Source: Oscillospiraceae bacterium
Lineage (GTDB): Bacteria > Bacillota > Clostridia > Oscillospirales > Oscillospiraceae
Direction: 5' to 3'
DNA length: 64,000 nt
Assembly: GCA_902765595.1 (NCBI GenBank)
Contig: CACXAQ010000004.1
Location: forward strand, 113,865 to 177,864
Shown here: positions 8,624 to 19,838 of the stretch, piece by piece
How the letters are laid out: the number at the start of each line of letters is the position of its first letter
Position numbering within the stretch: position 1 is the stretch's first letter
The notes under the pieces: generated by a model
The model's input: only the letters and a program-made list of their open reading frames with translations
Databases searched by the model: none
What the model was told of the DNA's origin: nothing
Translations under genes and position numbers: made by a program

Positions 8624-9514
8624 TTGACAAACGAGGAATGCATGAAGCTCTTTGAGCACTACTTAAAAGAAGAAAAAAAGGCTTCTGCCAATACCCTCAG
8701 TTCCTATCTTCGGGATATTCGTCAGTTCTCTTCTTATCTGGACGTTCATACTGACTCCGGGATCGCGGATGCGGGAGAAGAAGAGCTCTCCGAATACATC
8801 AACTGGCTGAAAGCAAACGGAAAGTCTGTTGCGACGGTTTCCCGCAGCATCGCCTCCTTGAAGAATCTCTATTCTTATTTGTGCCTGAGACAGATCACGG
8901 TGACAAACCCTGCCTCTCATCTTGTGACGGATAAAGGGACGCAGAAGCTGCCCCAGATCCTGACCAGCAAGGAAGTGGAGCTGCTTCTGGATCAGCCGGA
9001 GTGTGTGGACGCCAAGGGGTATCGGGACCGGGCCATGCTGGAGCTGCTGTATGCCACCGGCATGCGCGTGACCGAACTGATCGATCTGAACATATCCGAT
9101 GTGAATCTCGGCGCGGGCGTCGTCCGCTGCGAGAGCAGGGGGAAAGAACGTTATATCCCCATGTATCCCGCCGCCATCAAGGCGCTGACCGATTACATTG
9201 AATTGGTCCGCCCCCAGATGCTGGCGCTGCCCGACGAGGAGTCCCTGTTTGTGAATGTGAGCGGTGAGCGGATGTCTCGCCAGGGCTTTTGGAAAATCAT
9301 CAAGTATTACCAGAAAAAAGCCAAGATCGAAAAGGACATCACCCCCCATACGCTGCGCCATTCCTTTGCTGCCCACCTGTTGGAAAACGGCGCGGACATT
9401 CACGCCATCCAGGAGATGCTTGGTCACGCGGACATATCCTCTACCCAGGTTTATTCGCATTTGGTGAAGAAGCAACTCAAGGATGTCTACAACAAAGCCC
9501 ATCCAAGGGCTTGA
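8624..9514 (+). CDS. xerD: Site-specific tyrosine recombinase XerD
   Basis: XerD with XerC resolves chromosome dimers at dif. The 296-aa protein has the N-terminal SAM-like DNA-binding domain (residues about 1-95). The catalytic domain follows with the R-H-R-H/W-Y set: TGMRVTEL (first Arg), HTLRHSFAAHLL (His and Arg), LGHADISSTQVYSHL (His and nucleophile Tyr). Translation starts at TTG 8624, 4 bases after AAAGGAGGGGG. An ATG at 8642 would lose the strong ribosome site. The gene converges on RNase P RNA across one shared terminator. A second, more divergent tyrosine recombinase is encoded at 47708. Confidence 0.93.
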   Translation: MTNEECMKLFEHYLKEEKKASANTLSSYLRDIRQFSSYLDVHTDSGIADAGEEELSEYINWLKANGKSVATVSRSIASLKNLYSYLCLRQITVTNPASHLVTDKGTQKLPQILTSKEVELLLDQPECVDAKGYRDRAMLELLYATGMRVTELIDLNISDVNLGAGVVRCESRGKERYIPMYPAAIKALTDYIELVRPQMLALPDEESLFVNVSGERMSRQGFWKIIKYYQKKAKIEKDITPHTLRHSFAAHLLENGADIHAIQEMLGHADISSTQVYSHLVKKQLKDVYNKAHPRA

Positions 9515-9521
9515 CCGAAAT

Positions 9522-9554
9522 AAAAAAACGGACGCTTATGCGTCCGTTTTTTTA
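9522..9554. terminator. Bidirectional terminator shared by xerD and RNase P RNA
   Basis: AAAAAACGGACGC, a TTAT loop, then GCGTCCGTTTTTTT. The A-run on one side and the T-run on the other serve both strands. Confidence 0.9.
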
Positions 9555-9898
9555 TGAGTTGGCCTGTAAGCCGGGTTCTGTCGTGAACGACCATCTATCT
9601 AGGCCAATGGTTGCCCATTGGCTCGAGCCACCTCCTGAGAGCGGCCGGGCCAGCCTGTTGCTCTCCCACGGTGTTGCTCCGGATAGAGTTTACAGCACCG
9701 ACATGTCTCCATGCGGCGGGTGAGCTCTTACCTCGCCTTTCCACCATCACCGCGCCGAGGCGCGGCAGTCTATTTCTGTTGCACTTGTCCGAGGGTCACC
9801 CCTGGCGGGCGTTACCCGTTATCCTTGCCCTGTGGAGCCCGGACTTTCCTCATGTACCGGCTTTCGCCGTGCACCCGCGGTCGTTCGGCCAACTCACA
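9555..9898 (-). ncRNA. rnpB: RNase P RNA component, bacterial type A
   Basis: The catalytic RNA of RNase P, which makes the 5' ends of tRNAs. On the minus strand the conserved region GAGGAAAGTCCGGGCTCC occurs early. CAACAGAAATAGACTGCC and GGAAAGGCGAGGTAAGAGC follow. The 3' region AGAACCCGGCTTACAGGCC closes the molecule. Helix P1 is visible: GAGTTGGCC near the 5' end (+ positions 9887-9895) pairs with GGCCAACTC near the 3' end (9556-9564). A good promoter lies just upstream (9905-9933) and a terminator just downstream. About 344 nt, normal for a type A RNA. Open frames overlapping it are spurious. Confidence 0.95.
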
Positions 9899-9904
9899 GG
9901 CTGT

Positions 9905-9933
9905 ATTGTACCCATTTGAAACGACAAAGTCAA
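9905..9933 (-). promoter_or_regulatory. Promoter of rnpB
   Basis: On the minus strand TTGACT, 17 bases, TACAAT. The expected start is near 9898, which matches the outer end of helix P1. Confidence 0.85.
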
Positions 9934-9942
9934 TAAAAATTC

Positions 9943-9971
9943 TTGTAATGAAGAGAGGAAAGAATTATAAT
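9943..9971 (+). promoter_or_regulatory. Promoter of murD
   Basis: TTGTAA (9943-9948), 17 bases, perfect TATAAT (9966-9971), divergent from and just next to the rnpB promoter. Confidence 0.75.
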
Positions 9972-10017
9972 AAATAAGTTAGATTTCCAATTCAATTTAG
10001 CTGGGGGATGCAGAATT

Positions 10018-11400
10018 TTGACTTTACAGGAATATGTAGATTCTTTGAAAAATAAGCGGATCGCGGTTCTTGGGATCGGGGTAAGCAACACGCCGCTCAT
10101 TGAACTGCTGGCGCAGAATGGCTGCGATGTGACCGCCTGCGATAAGCGTAACCCGGAACAGATGGGTGAGCTGGGGCAGAAGCTGCAGGCCCTGAGTGTG
10201 AAGCTAAAACTGGGGGAGGATTATCTGGAGGACCTGGATCAGGACGTGATCTTCCGCACCCCCGGCCTCATGCCTTTTGATCCCCACCTGGAGGCCGCCA
10301 AAGCGCGCGGTAGCTTGATCACTTCGGAGATGGAGGTGTTTTTGCAGCTCTGCCCCTGCAAGGTGATCGCCGTTACCGGAAGCGACGGGAAAACCACCAC
10401 GACCACCATTATTTCCGAACTGCTCAAGGCGGCGGGCTATCGGGTCCACGTCGGCGGCAACATTGGCCGTCCGCTGCTCTGCGACACGCCGCTGATGCAG
10501 CCGGAGGACTATGTGGTGTTGGAGCTCAGCTCCTTCCAGCTGCACAGCATGATTTGCCGCCCGGACGTTGCGGTCATCACCAATCTAACGCCCAATCATC
10601 TGGATAAGCATAAAGATTTCCAGGATTACATCGACGCCAAGCGCGCGATTTATGAACATCAGGATCGCTCCGGACGTCTTGTCCTGAATGCGGACGACGC
10701 ACATACGGACTATTACAGAGCTTCCGCCCCCGGACAGGTCAGCCTGTTTTCCGACCGGCAGTTCGTTTCACAGGGTACCATGCTCAAGAATGGGACCCTC
10801 TGCTGGATGACGGACGGCGTCGCGGAGGCCATTGTCCGGGCGGAGGTGATCCGCATCCCCGGCGAGCACAATGTGCTCAACTATTTGGCTGCTTTTGAGG
10901 CTGTGAGAGGCCTTGTCAACGCGGAGACCTGCCGGGAAGTGGCGAAGACCTTCCCGGGCGTGGCGCATCGCCTGGAGCTGGTACGGGAGCTGCGCGGGGT
11001 GCGGTATATCAATGACTCCATTGGCTCCAGTCCCACCCGCACCATCGCGGGCCTCCATGCCCTCAAGACCAAGCCCATCATTATCTGCGGAGGCTACGAC
11101 AAGAAGATCCCCTTCGACAACCTGGGGGATGAGCTTTGCCTGAACGCCAAGGCTGTGGTGCTGACGGGGCATACGGCGGAAAAGATCCGTGCTGCGATCC
11201 TCGCTTCTTCTCACTATGAGGATTCCGGGCTGCCTGTCTGCATGGTGGAGGATTTCCGTGAGGCAGTCCTGACCGCTTCCCGAATGGCAGGGGAGGGCGA
11301 TATTGTGCTGCTTTCTCCCGCCTGCGCGTCCTTTGACCACTTCCGCAACTTTGAGGATCGCGGCAATACTTTTAAACAGATCGTGATGGAGATACAATAA
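10018..11400 (+). CDS. murD: UDP-N-acetylmuramoyl-L-alanine--D-glutamate ligase
   Basis: MurD adds D-glutamate to UDP-MurNAc-L-Ala in cytoplasmic peptidoglycan synthesis. The 460-aa protein has the Mur ligase order. There is an N-terminal nucleotide-binding domain with GIGVSNTPLIELL. The ATP P-loop VTGSDGKTTTT is at about residues 119-129. NLTPNHLDKH follows, then the C-terminal domain with YINDSIGSSPTRT and GGYDKKIPFDNL. Translation starts at TTG 10018, 9 bases after GGGGGA; the ATG at 10008 is in another frame. The gene stands outside the usual dcw cluster here, with one base between it and the next gene. Confidence 0.96.
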   Translation: MTLQEYVDSLKNKRIAVLGIGVSNTPLIELLAQNGCDVTACDKRNPEQMGELGQKLQALSVKLKLGEDYLEDLDQDVIFRTPGLMPFDPHLEAAKARGSLITSEMEVFLQLCPCKVIAVTGSDGKTTTTTIISELLKAAGYRVHVGGNIGRPLLCDTPLMQPEDYVVLELSSFQLHSMICRPDVAVITNLTPNHLDKHKDFQDYIDAKRAIYEHQDRSGRLVLNADDAHTDYYRASAPGQVSLFSDRQFVSQGTMLKNGTLCWMTDGVAEAIVRAEVIRIPGEHNVLNYLAAFEAVRGLVNAETCREVAKTFPGVAHRLELVRELRGVRYINDSIGSSPTRTIAGLHALKTKPIIICGGYDKKIPFDNLGDELCLNAKAVVLTGHTAEKIRAAILASSHYEDSGLPVCMVEDFREAVLTASRMAGEGDIVLLSPACASFDHFRNFEDRGNTFKQIVMEIQ

Positions 11401-11401
11401 G

Positions 11402-12655
11402 ATGAAAATATCAGAGATTCGCCCGGAAGTCTATGAGATGGCCCACCGGGCGGAGGAAGCCTGCCGGGAGCGTTTTTCGGAGATCGACCGGGTGGCGGAG
11501 ATCAATACCCGTCGGGTGATGGAGGCTTTTCAGGACCACCGGGTTTCAGACAGCTGTTTCGCCGGGACTACAGGCTATGGCTACGACGATCTGGGTCGGG
11601 AAACCCTGGACAAGATCTACGCCCAGCTTTTCGGGACCGAGTCCGCTCTCGTGCGGATCGGCTTTGTGAACGGCACCCATGCCCTGACTGCCGCCATGTT
11701 TTCTCTGGCGGCTCCGGGGGAGACCGTCCTGGCCGTGACCGGCACGCCCTATGATACCCTCCGCAGCGCCATCGGCATCAGCGGGGACGGCTTTGGATCC
11801 TTGAAATTTTATGGGATAAACTATGCGCAGGTGGATCTTGCGGCAAATGGGGAGCCGGATTATGACGGCATTCGCGCTGCCGCGTCCGACCCCAAGGTCA
11901 CCGGCGTGATGATTCAGCGCTCCCGCGGTTATGGAGAGCGCAAGGCGCTGACGGTGGATGAGATCGGCCGGATCTGCGAAACGGTTCGAAGCGTGAATCC
12001 ACACGCCAAAATCATGGTGGACAACTGCTATGGAGAATTTACCGATGTGATCGAGCCTACCCACGTGGGCGCGGACATCGTGGCCGGTTCTCTGATCAAA
12101 AATCCCGGCGGCGGGCTTGCGCCTACCGGCGGATACGTGGCCGGAAAAGCGGACTTGGTGGAACGGGCCGCCGTTCGGCTCACGACCCCCGGGATCGGCG
12201 GGGAGTGCGGCTCCACACTGGGGAACAACCGCCTGCTGTTCCAGGGCTTGTTCATGGCACCGCATATCGTCGCCCAGGCCTTGAAAACGTCTGTTTTCTG
12301 CGCTGCCATGATGGATGAAATGGGCATCGAGAGTTCTCCTGGCGTCAATGAAAAGCGCTCTGACATCATCCAGATGATCAAGCTGGGCTCTCCCGAAAGG
12401 ATGAAGCGTTTTTGCCTGGGGATCCAGGCCGGGGCACCGGTTGACTCCTATGTAACGCCGGAGCCCTGGCCCATGCCGGGCTACGACTGCCCGGTGATCA
12501 TGGCGGCCGGAGCCTTTGTCCAGGGCTCTTCCATTGAGATTTCTGCAGATGGGCCGATGCGTGAGCCGTATATCGTTTACATGCAGGGCGGCCTGACCTA
12601 TGAATCCGGAAAACTTGGCATCATGATGGCAGTGAGTGCCATGTTGGAGGGCTGA
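11402..12655 (+). CDS. Methionine gamma-lyase-family PLP enzyme (YnbB, 'aluminium resistance' type)
   Basis: A 417-aa fold-type I PLP enzyme related to cystathionine/methionine lyases. Visible motifs are CFAGTTGYGYDDLGRETLD near residue 55, the PLP aspartate in IMVDNCYGEFTD, and the Schiff-base lysine in GSLIKNPGGGLAPTGGY. This subfamily is annotated as 'methionine gamma-lyase family protein' or 'aluminium resistance protein'. Its physiological substrate is not established to my knowledge. It starts one base after the murD stop codon and is followed by yunB. Co-transcription with murD is likely. Confidence 0.88.
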   Translation: MKISEIRPEVYEMAHRAEEACRERFSEIDRVAEINTRRVMEAFQDHRVSDSCFAGTTGYGYDDLGRETLDKIYAQLFGTESALVRIGFVNGTHALTAAMFSLAAPGETVLAVTGTPYDTLRSAIGISGDGFGSLKFYGINYAQVDLAANGEPDYDGIRAAASDPKVTGVMIQRSRGYGERKALTVDEIGRICETVRSVNPHAKIMVDNCYGEFTDVIEPTHVGADIVAGSLIKNPGGGLAPTGGYVAGKADLVERAAVRLTTPGIGGECGSTLGNNRLLFQGLFMAPHIVAQALKTSVFCAAMMDEMGIESSPGVNEKRSDIIQMIKLGSPERMKRFCLGIQAGAPVDSYVTPEPWPMPGYDCPVIMAAGAFVQGSSIEISADGPMREPYIVYMQGGLTYESGKLGIMMAVSAMLEG

Positions 12656-12665
12656 GGCGCATAGA

Positions 12666-12683
12666 ATGCATGGAGGTGACTCC

Positions 12684-12689
<6 letters not shown>
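12666..12689 (+). promoter_or_regulatory. Hairpin covering the ribosome site and start codon of yunB
   Basis: ATGCATGGAG and CTCCATGCAT form a perfect 10-bp stem capped by GTGA, a GNRA tetraloop in RNA. The 5' arm and loop contain the GGAGGTGA ribosome site, and the 3' arm contains the ATG. Confidence 0.6.
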
Positions 12690-15343
<2,654 letters not shown>

Positions 15344-15346
15344 AAT

Positions 15347-15385
15347 TGCAAAGAACGCCTTCCGAATCGGAAGGCGTTCTTTGCA
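15347..15385. terminator. Terminator after ligA
   Basis: GCAAAGAACGCCTTCCG is followed almost directly by its complement CGGAAGGCGTTCTTTGC, a very stable stem. Confidence 0.75.
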
Positions 15386-15395
15386 CATAGAGGAA

Positions 15396-15424
15396 GAGCC
15401 CCTCTCCATTTCGGAGAGGGGCTC
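15396..15424 (-). terminator. Second hairpin, probable terminator of the flavin enzyme gene
   Basis: GAGCCCCTCTCC pairs with GGAGAGGGGCTC around a 5-base loop, 34 bases beyond the stop codon of the minus-strand gene. The T-tract is weak. Confidence 0.55.
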
Positions 15425-15457
15425 CGGTATGCTTTGTGACTTGCGCAGTCCGAAGAC

Positions 15458-17518
15458 TTAGATCTTCATGGCCACGTCCCACGCGCGCCAGATGGCGGTG
15501 CGCAGGTTGCCGATGGTGACGCAGTCACCCACACGGTGGATGTGCGGGCCCTTGCCGCCGACGGGAGTGGGAACGAAGCCGATGCCGTTGACGATGTCGT
15601 CATACTCGACCTCGGTGACCTTGCCGTCCTTGCCGCGGATGACAACGGTCTTGTCCTTGATCTCGGTGATAGTGGACTCCAGGAAGGCGGGAACCTTCTT
15701 GTAGAGCATCATATCACGCAGGAAGGAGGCGTTGGCCAGGCACACGTTCTGAGCGGGGACCAGGTCCTTCGCGTACTCAACGATAATGGGGTGCTTGCCC
15801 TGGAGGATCATCTCGTAGGCAGCCTCGCAGGAGGACTGGCCGCCGCCGAAGAACACGACCTTGTCGCCCACGGGCTTCTTCTCGCGGAGAAGCTGGGTGA
15901 AGGTGATGCACTTCTCGAAGCCCTTGACGTTGGGCATGGTTCTGGGAATCGCGCCGGTGGCGACGACGATCTCGTCAAAGCCGCGCAGAGTGCCCAGGTC
16001 GGTGACCTCGGTGTTGAAGCGGATGTCGATGTCCTGAGCCTTCATCTCGCGCTCGTACCACTTCAGGAGCTGCTTGTCGTTCTCCTTGAAGCTCATGGCG
16101 GAGGCGGTGAGGAACAGACCGCCGATCTTGTCGGTCTTCTCAAAGATCACGGGCTTATGACCGCGCTTTTTCAGAACCAGAGCGGTTTCGCAGCCGCCGA
16201 TACCGGCGCCGATGATGGCGACCTTCTTCGGGTTCTTGGTGGGAACGATCTTATAGCGGTTGTGCTGCATCGTGGGCGGATGCAGAGCGCAGCGGCCAAG
16301 GTGCAGGGAGTCGGGCAGAGCCTGAATGTTGGCGGTACCCTTGAACTTGGCGAAGTTGAAGCAGCCGTTGTGGCAGCGGATGCAGGGCTTGATCTCCTCG
16401 TGACGACCCTCGCGGATCTTGGTGATCCAGTCGGGATCGCACAGGTTCTGACGGGCAATGGCGATGGCGTCCAGACGGCCGGCAGCGATCTCTTCGGCGG
16501 CCTTGACAGGATCCATACGGCCGGCACAGGCCACAGGAGCATTGGTGAACTGGCGGATGTGCTCCACGTCGGCCAGGTTGCAGTTGTCCGGCATGTACTG
16601 AGGCGGATGAGCCCAGTACCAGGCGTCGTAAGTACCGTTGTCGCAGTTGAAGAAGTCATAGCCGGCGTCTTCCAGGTACTTGATGGCCTTCTCGGACTCG
16701 GCCATATCGCGGCCAAACTCTACGAACTCTTCGCCGGGCATGGCGCCGTGGAACCAGCTCTTGGTCTTGGACACGACGGAGTAACGCAGGGACACGGGGA
16801 AGTCCGCACCGGCCTGACGCTTAATGCTCTGGACGATCTCCACGGGGAAGCGGAAGCGGTTTTCGAAGGAGCCGCCGTACTGGTCGGTACGGTTGTTCCA
16901 GTTGGCAATGGTGAACTGGTCCAGCAGGTAGCCTTCGTGGACGGCGTGGATCTCAACACCGTCAACACCGGCGTCACGCAGCTTCTTGGCGGTCTTGCCG
17001 AAGGCGTCGACCATGGTGTGGATCTCTTCCACAGTCATGGGACGGGAGAGCATGTCCTCCTGCCAACGGTTGGGGGTGGCGGAAGCGGAGGCGCAGCTGA
17101 AGCTCACGTCCACAAAGGGGCTGGCAAGCTTGCCCAGCAGGGGGTTCTTGTTGAGCATGACCATCCAGGAGGTGACGGCCATGGAGCGGCCGAAGCCGGC
17201 GGCCAGCTGGATAAAGAGCTTGGCACCGGTCTTGTGGAATTCGGGCATCCACTCGGCCAGTTCCTTGAACATGCGGTCGTTCTGCCACAGCCAGCGGCAG
17301 CCCATGGTGTCACGGACGCACTGCATGCCGGGGAGGATCAGGCCAACGCCGTCCTGCGCACGCTGGAGCAGGAAGTTTGCGGCTTCTTTATCGAAATGGC
17401 AGGGCTCGAGCCAGCCGAAGAGGGAAGTGCCGCCCATGGAGCACTGAACAATGCGGTTCTTGATCTCTACATTGCCGATTTTGAACGGGGTAAATAAGGC
17501 GCTGTATTTTTCGTCCAT
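15458..17518 (-). CDS. Old Yellow Enzyme-type NADH:flavin oxidoreductase with 4Fe-4S and FAD/NAD domains
   Basis: A 686-aa redox enzyme of the 2,4-dienoyl-CoA reductase/BaiH/cinnamate reductase class. Residues 1 to about 370 form the FMN TIM barrel with the DNGTYDAWYW and DAIAIARQNLCDPDW regions. CIRCHNGCFNFAKF (residues about 377-390) with a later Cys makes the Fe-S site. Residues about 420-686 are the FAD/NAD domain with VAIIGAGIGGCETAL. It likely reduces an activated C=C bond; the substrate cannot be told, and bile acid, steroid and enoate are all possible. The codon use is strongly C/G-biased with few rare codons, as in highly expressed genes. A 48-codon gene precedes it by 37 bases behind a shared promoter. 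Confidence 0.85.
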   Translation of the reverse strand: MDEKYSALFTPFKIGNVEIKNRIVQCSMGGTSLFGWLEPCHFDKEAANFLLQRAQDGVGLILPGMQCVRDTMGCRWLWQNDRMFKELAEWMPEFHKTGAKLFIQLAAGFGRSMAVTSWMVMLNKNPLLGKLASPFVDVSFSCASASATPNRWQEDMLSRPMTVEEIHTMVDAFGKTAKKLRDAGVDGVEIHAVHEGYLLDQFTIANWNNRTDQYGGSFENRFRFPVEIVQSIKRQAGADFPVSLRYSVVSKTKSWFHGAMPGEEFVEFGRDMAESEKAIKYLEDAGYDFFNCDNGTYDAWYWAHPPQYMPDNCNLADVEHIRQFTNAPVACAGRMDPVKAAEEIAAGRLDAIAIARQNLCDPDWITKIREGRHEEIKPCIRCHNGCFNFAKFKGTANIQALPDSLHLGRCALHPPTMQHNRYKIVPTKNPKKVAIIGAGIGGCETALVLKKRGHKPVIFEKTDKIGGLFLTASAMSFKENDKQLLKWYEREMKAQDIDIRFNTEVTDLGTLRGFDEIVVATGAIPRTMPNVKGFEKCITFTQLLREKKPVGDKVVFFGGGQSSCEAAYEMILQGKHPIIVEYAKDLVPAQNVCLANASFLRDMMLYKKVPAFLESTITEIKDKTVVIRGKDGKVTEVEYDDIVNGIGFVPTPVGGKGPHIHRVGDCVTIGNLRTAIWRAWDVAMKI

Positions 17519-17555
17519 TACATTTCCTTCTTTCTTGAATTTTAGTGATTAGGCC

Positions 17556-17702
17556 TTACTTGAAGAAGCTCTTCACGTAGTTGTAGGGCCATACGATCAG
17601 ATCGCCCAGGAGACGCACAACGTCTCTGACCTTGAAGTACAGGTCGTCATCAAAGAGAAACGGAAACTTTTTCTCGAAGAATGCCTTGACCTTCTGCAAC
17701 AT
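17556..17702 (-). CDS. 48-aa conserved-looking small amphipathic protein ahead of the flavin enzyme
   Basis: An unrecognised 48-aa protein translated from ATG 17702, which follows GGGAGGG by a normal spacing. It is rich in Phe and Lys (AFFEKKFPFLFDDDLYFK) with a Trp-Pro-Tyr motif near the end. It could form two amphipathic helices and bind a membrane or the downstream enzyme. It sits in the same transcript, between the promoter at 17789-17818 and the flavin enzyme. A longer open frame to 17786 exists, but the extra part lies in the leader. No function can be assigned. Confidence 0.6.
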   Translation of the reverse strand: MLQKVKAFFEKKFPFLFDDDLYFKVRDVVRLLGDLIVWPYNYVKSFFK

Positions 17703-17788
17703 TGCTTTTTTCCCTCCCGTTAAAAAATAAATGATCCAGCCCGGCGAGATACCAAACCAGGCTGATCTCACCATAGGAATACGCATAC

Positions 17789-17818
17789 ATTATACTGGAA
17801 AACGAGGGCTTTCGTCAA
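17789..17818 (-). promoter_or_regulatory. Promoter of the small protein/flavin enzyme operon
   Basis: On the minus strand TTGACG, an 18-base spacer, then TATAAT. The predicted leader is about 80 nt. Confidence 0.75.
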
Positions 17819-17943
17819 CCCTACAGATTGCCTTTTTTGTACAGGAACCATGATAAAGGGAAGAAAAAACTCTTAAAAACATGTATGATTTATACAAAAA
17901 CAAAGCACTCGTTTTGTACAGTTTTTTGATAAAAACATAACAA

Positions 17944-17970
17944 GAAGAGGACGCCTCAAACGTCCTCTTC
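17944..17970 (-). terminator. Terminator of glnS
   Basis: GAAGAGGACG and CGTCCTCTTC pair around a 7-base loop, with a T-rich stretch following on the minus strand. The 120 bases to its left are AT-rich with no gene seen. Confidence 0.75.
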
Positions 17971-17990
17971 CTACAAAGATTTACAAAGGT

Positions 17991-19676
17991 TTATTTCTTG
18001 AAGCTGTCCTTCAGCGCCACGGCGCGGTTGAAGACCAGATGTCCGGGAGCGGCGTCCCGGTTGTCCAGGCAGAAATAGCCCTGACGCATGAACTGATAGC
18101 CGGTGGAGTTCTTGCCCTTTTCCGGCATGGGCGCATCTGCCAGGCAGGCCTCGACCTTGCAGCCGTTCAGGATCTGGAGGCTGTCAGGATTCAGACAGTC
18201 CAGAAAATCCTTGTCCGGGCCGTCGGGCTCAGGATCGGCAAAGAGGTAGTCGTACAACCGCACCTCCGCGTCGGCGCAGTTGTTGGCGTCTACCCAGTGA
18301 ATGGTGGCGCCCTTGACCTTGCGCCCGTCGGCGGGGTCTCCGCCGCGGCTCATGGGATCATACTCACACAGGATCTCCACGACCTTGCCGTTCTCGTCCT
18401 TGACACAGCCGGTGCAGGTGACCAGATACGCGCCCTTGAGACGGACTTCAAAGCCGGGGTGGAGACGCTTGTATTTGGGAGCGGGGACTTCCATAAAGTC
18501 CTCTTCCTCGATCCAGAGATTTCGGGAGAAGCTGACTTCCCGTGTGCCGTCCTCAGGCTTGAGGGGGTTGTTTTCCACAGTCAGCAGCTCGGTCTGTCCC
18601 TCGGGGTAATTGGTGACGGTGAGCTTAACGGGATGGAGGACCGCCATGACGCGCTGGGCGTTGGCGTTCAGATCATCCCGCAGGCAGCTTTCCAGCAGGG
18701 CCCAGTCCACGGTGGAATCCACCTTGCTGACGCCGATGCGTTCACAGAAATCGCGGATGGATTTGGAGGTGTAGCCTCTCCGCCTAAGACCGCAGAGGGT
18801 CGGCATCCTGGGGTCGTCCCAACCGGAGACCCGGCCGTCCTCCACCAGTCTGCGCAGCTTACGCTTGGACATGACCGTGTAGTTGATGCCGAGCCGTGCA
18901 AACTCGATCTGTCTGGGCTTGTGCCCGGGGATGGAGACATTGGAAACCACCCAGTCGTAGAGGGGCCGATGGGCCTCATATTCCAGAGAGCAGAGGGAAT
19001 GAGTGATGCCCTCCAGCGCGTCCTGGATGGGGTGGGCGAAGTCGTACATGGGGAAAATGCACCACTTGGTGCCCTGGCGGTGATGCTCGATGTAACGGAT
19101 CCGGTAGAGCACCGGGTCGCGCATGTTGAAGTTTCCGCTGGCCAGGTCGATCTTGGCACGGAGGGTGTATTTGCCCTCCTCAAATTCGCCCGCGCGCATC
19201 CGGCGGAAGAGATCCAGGTTCTCCTCAATGGGACGGTCGCGCCAGGGGCTGAGGGCGGGACGGGTGGTGTCGCCCCGGTATTCCTTGAACTGCTCCGGGG
19301 TCAGCTCGCACACGTAAGCAAGGCCCTTTTCGATCAGCTCAATGGCATATTCATAGGTCTTTTCAAAATAATCCGAACCGTAGAACAAGCGGTCGCCCCA
19401 GTCGAAGCCCAGCCAGTGGATGTCCTCCTGGATGGCATTGACGTATTCGGTGTCCTCCTTGGCGGGATTGGTATCGTCAAAGCGCAGGTTGCAGATGCCT
19501 CCAAAGTGCTCGGCCGTGCTGAAGTCGATGGTCAGCGCCTTGCAGTGGCCGATATGCAGATAGCCGTTGGGCTCGGGCGGGAAACGGGTATGGATCTGCA
19601 TGCCGTAGCAGGAGCCGCCCTCGGCAAGATCCTCCTGCACAAAGGCTTCAATAAAGTTTCTTGCGTTCTCTTCCAT
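17991..19676 (-). CDS. glnS: Glutaminyl-tRNA synthetase
   Basis: A class I synthetase that charges tRNA-Gln directly. The 561-aa protein has the Rossmann-fold signature PPEPNGYLHIGHCK (HIGH) at the N-terminus. The KMSKS-equivalent is VMSKRKLRRLV. GlnRS-specific blocks DDTNP and FARLGINYTVMSKRK distinguish it from GluRS. The C-terminal beta-barrel anticodon domain is present. The start at ATG 19676 follows TTGGAGAGGATTTCC; the ATG 36 bases upstream has no ribosome site. Many Clostridia make Gln-tRNA via GatCAB, so a direct GlnRS suggests an acquired or alternative route; gatCAB is not in the window. Confidence 0.96.
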   Translation of the reverse strand: MEENARNFIEAFVQEDLAEGGSCYGMQIHTRFPPEPNGYLHIGHCKALTIDFSTAEHFGGICNLRFDDTNPAKEDTEYVNAIQEDIHWLGFDWGDRLFYGSDYFEKTYEYAIELIEKGLAYVCELTPEQFKEYRGDTTRPALSPWRDRPIEENLDLFRRMRAGEFEEGKYTLRAKIDLASGNFNMRDPVLYRIRYIEHHRQGTKWCIFPMYDFAHPIQDALEGITHSLCSLEYEAHRPLYDWVVSNVSIPGHKPRQIEFARLGINYTVMSKRKLRRLVEDGRVSGWDDPRMPTLCGLRRRGYTSKSIRDFCERIGVSKVDSTVDWALLESCLRDDLNANAQRVMAVLHPVKLTVTNYPEGQTELLTVENNPLKPEDGTREVSFSRNLWIEEEDFMEVPAPKYKRLHPGFEVRLKGAYLVTCTGCVKDENGKVVEILCEYDPMSRGGDPADGRKVKGATIHWVDANNCADAEVRLYDYLFADPEPDGPDKDFLDCLNPDSLQILNGCKVEACLADAPMPEKGKNSTGYQFMRQGYFCLDNRDAAPGHLVFNRAVALKDSFKK

Positions 19677-19710
19677 GGAAATCCTCTCCAAGTCATAAAA
19701 ATACCCCTGC

Positions 19711-19739
19711 ATTATAAACGAAATCCCATACGATTACAA
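19711..19739 (-). promoter_or_regulatory. Promoter of glnS
   Basis: On the minus strand TTGTAA, 17 bases, perfect TATAAT, ending 35 bases before the ATG. Confidence 0.8.
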
Positions 19740-19809
19740 CCATAAATCGCAAAATCACCAACAGGAATCGAGTAAAGATCCCAGATCGTATTATCCTGCA
19801 TGGTCTGCC

Positions 19810-19838
19810 TTGCCGATAAAGCGTTTTTGTAATATAGT
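19810..19838 (+). promoter_or_regulatory. Upstream promoter-like site before the aminotransferase
   Basis: TTGCCG, 17 bases, TATAGT. A transcript from here would carry about 170 nt of leader. No coding frame or recognised riboswitch is seen between it and the aminotransferase gene. Confidence 0.45.

Noticed and set aside
9611-9919. Open frames on the + strand at 9.6-9.9 kb
   Set aside because: They overlie the RNase P RNA (minus strand) and reflect its sequence.
15536-17497. A 653-codon open frame on the + strand opposite the flavin enzyme gene
   Set aside because: It is an antisense shadow of a highly G/C-biased gene. It lacks a ribosome site and any domain, and the minus-strand protein has clear motifs.
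18039-19745. A 568-codon + strand frame opposite glnS
   Set aside because: Shadow of glnS. Composition is that of reverse-complemented coding sequence and it has no family features.
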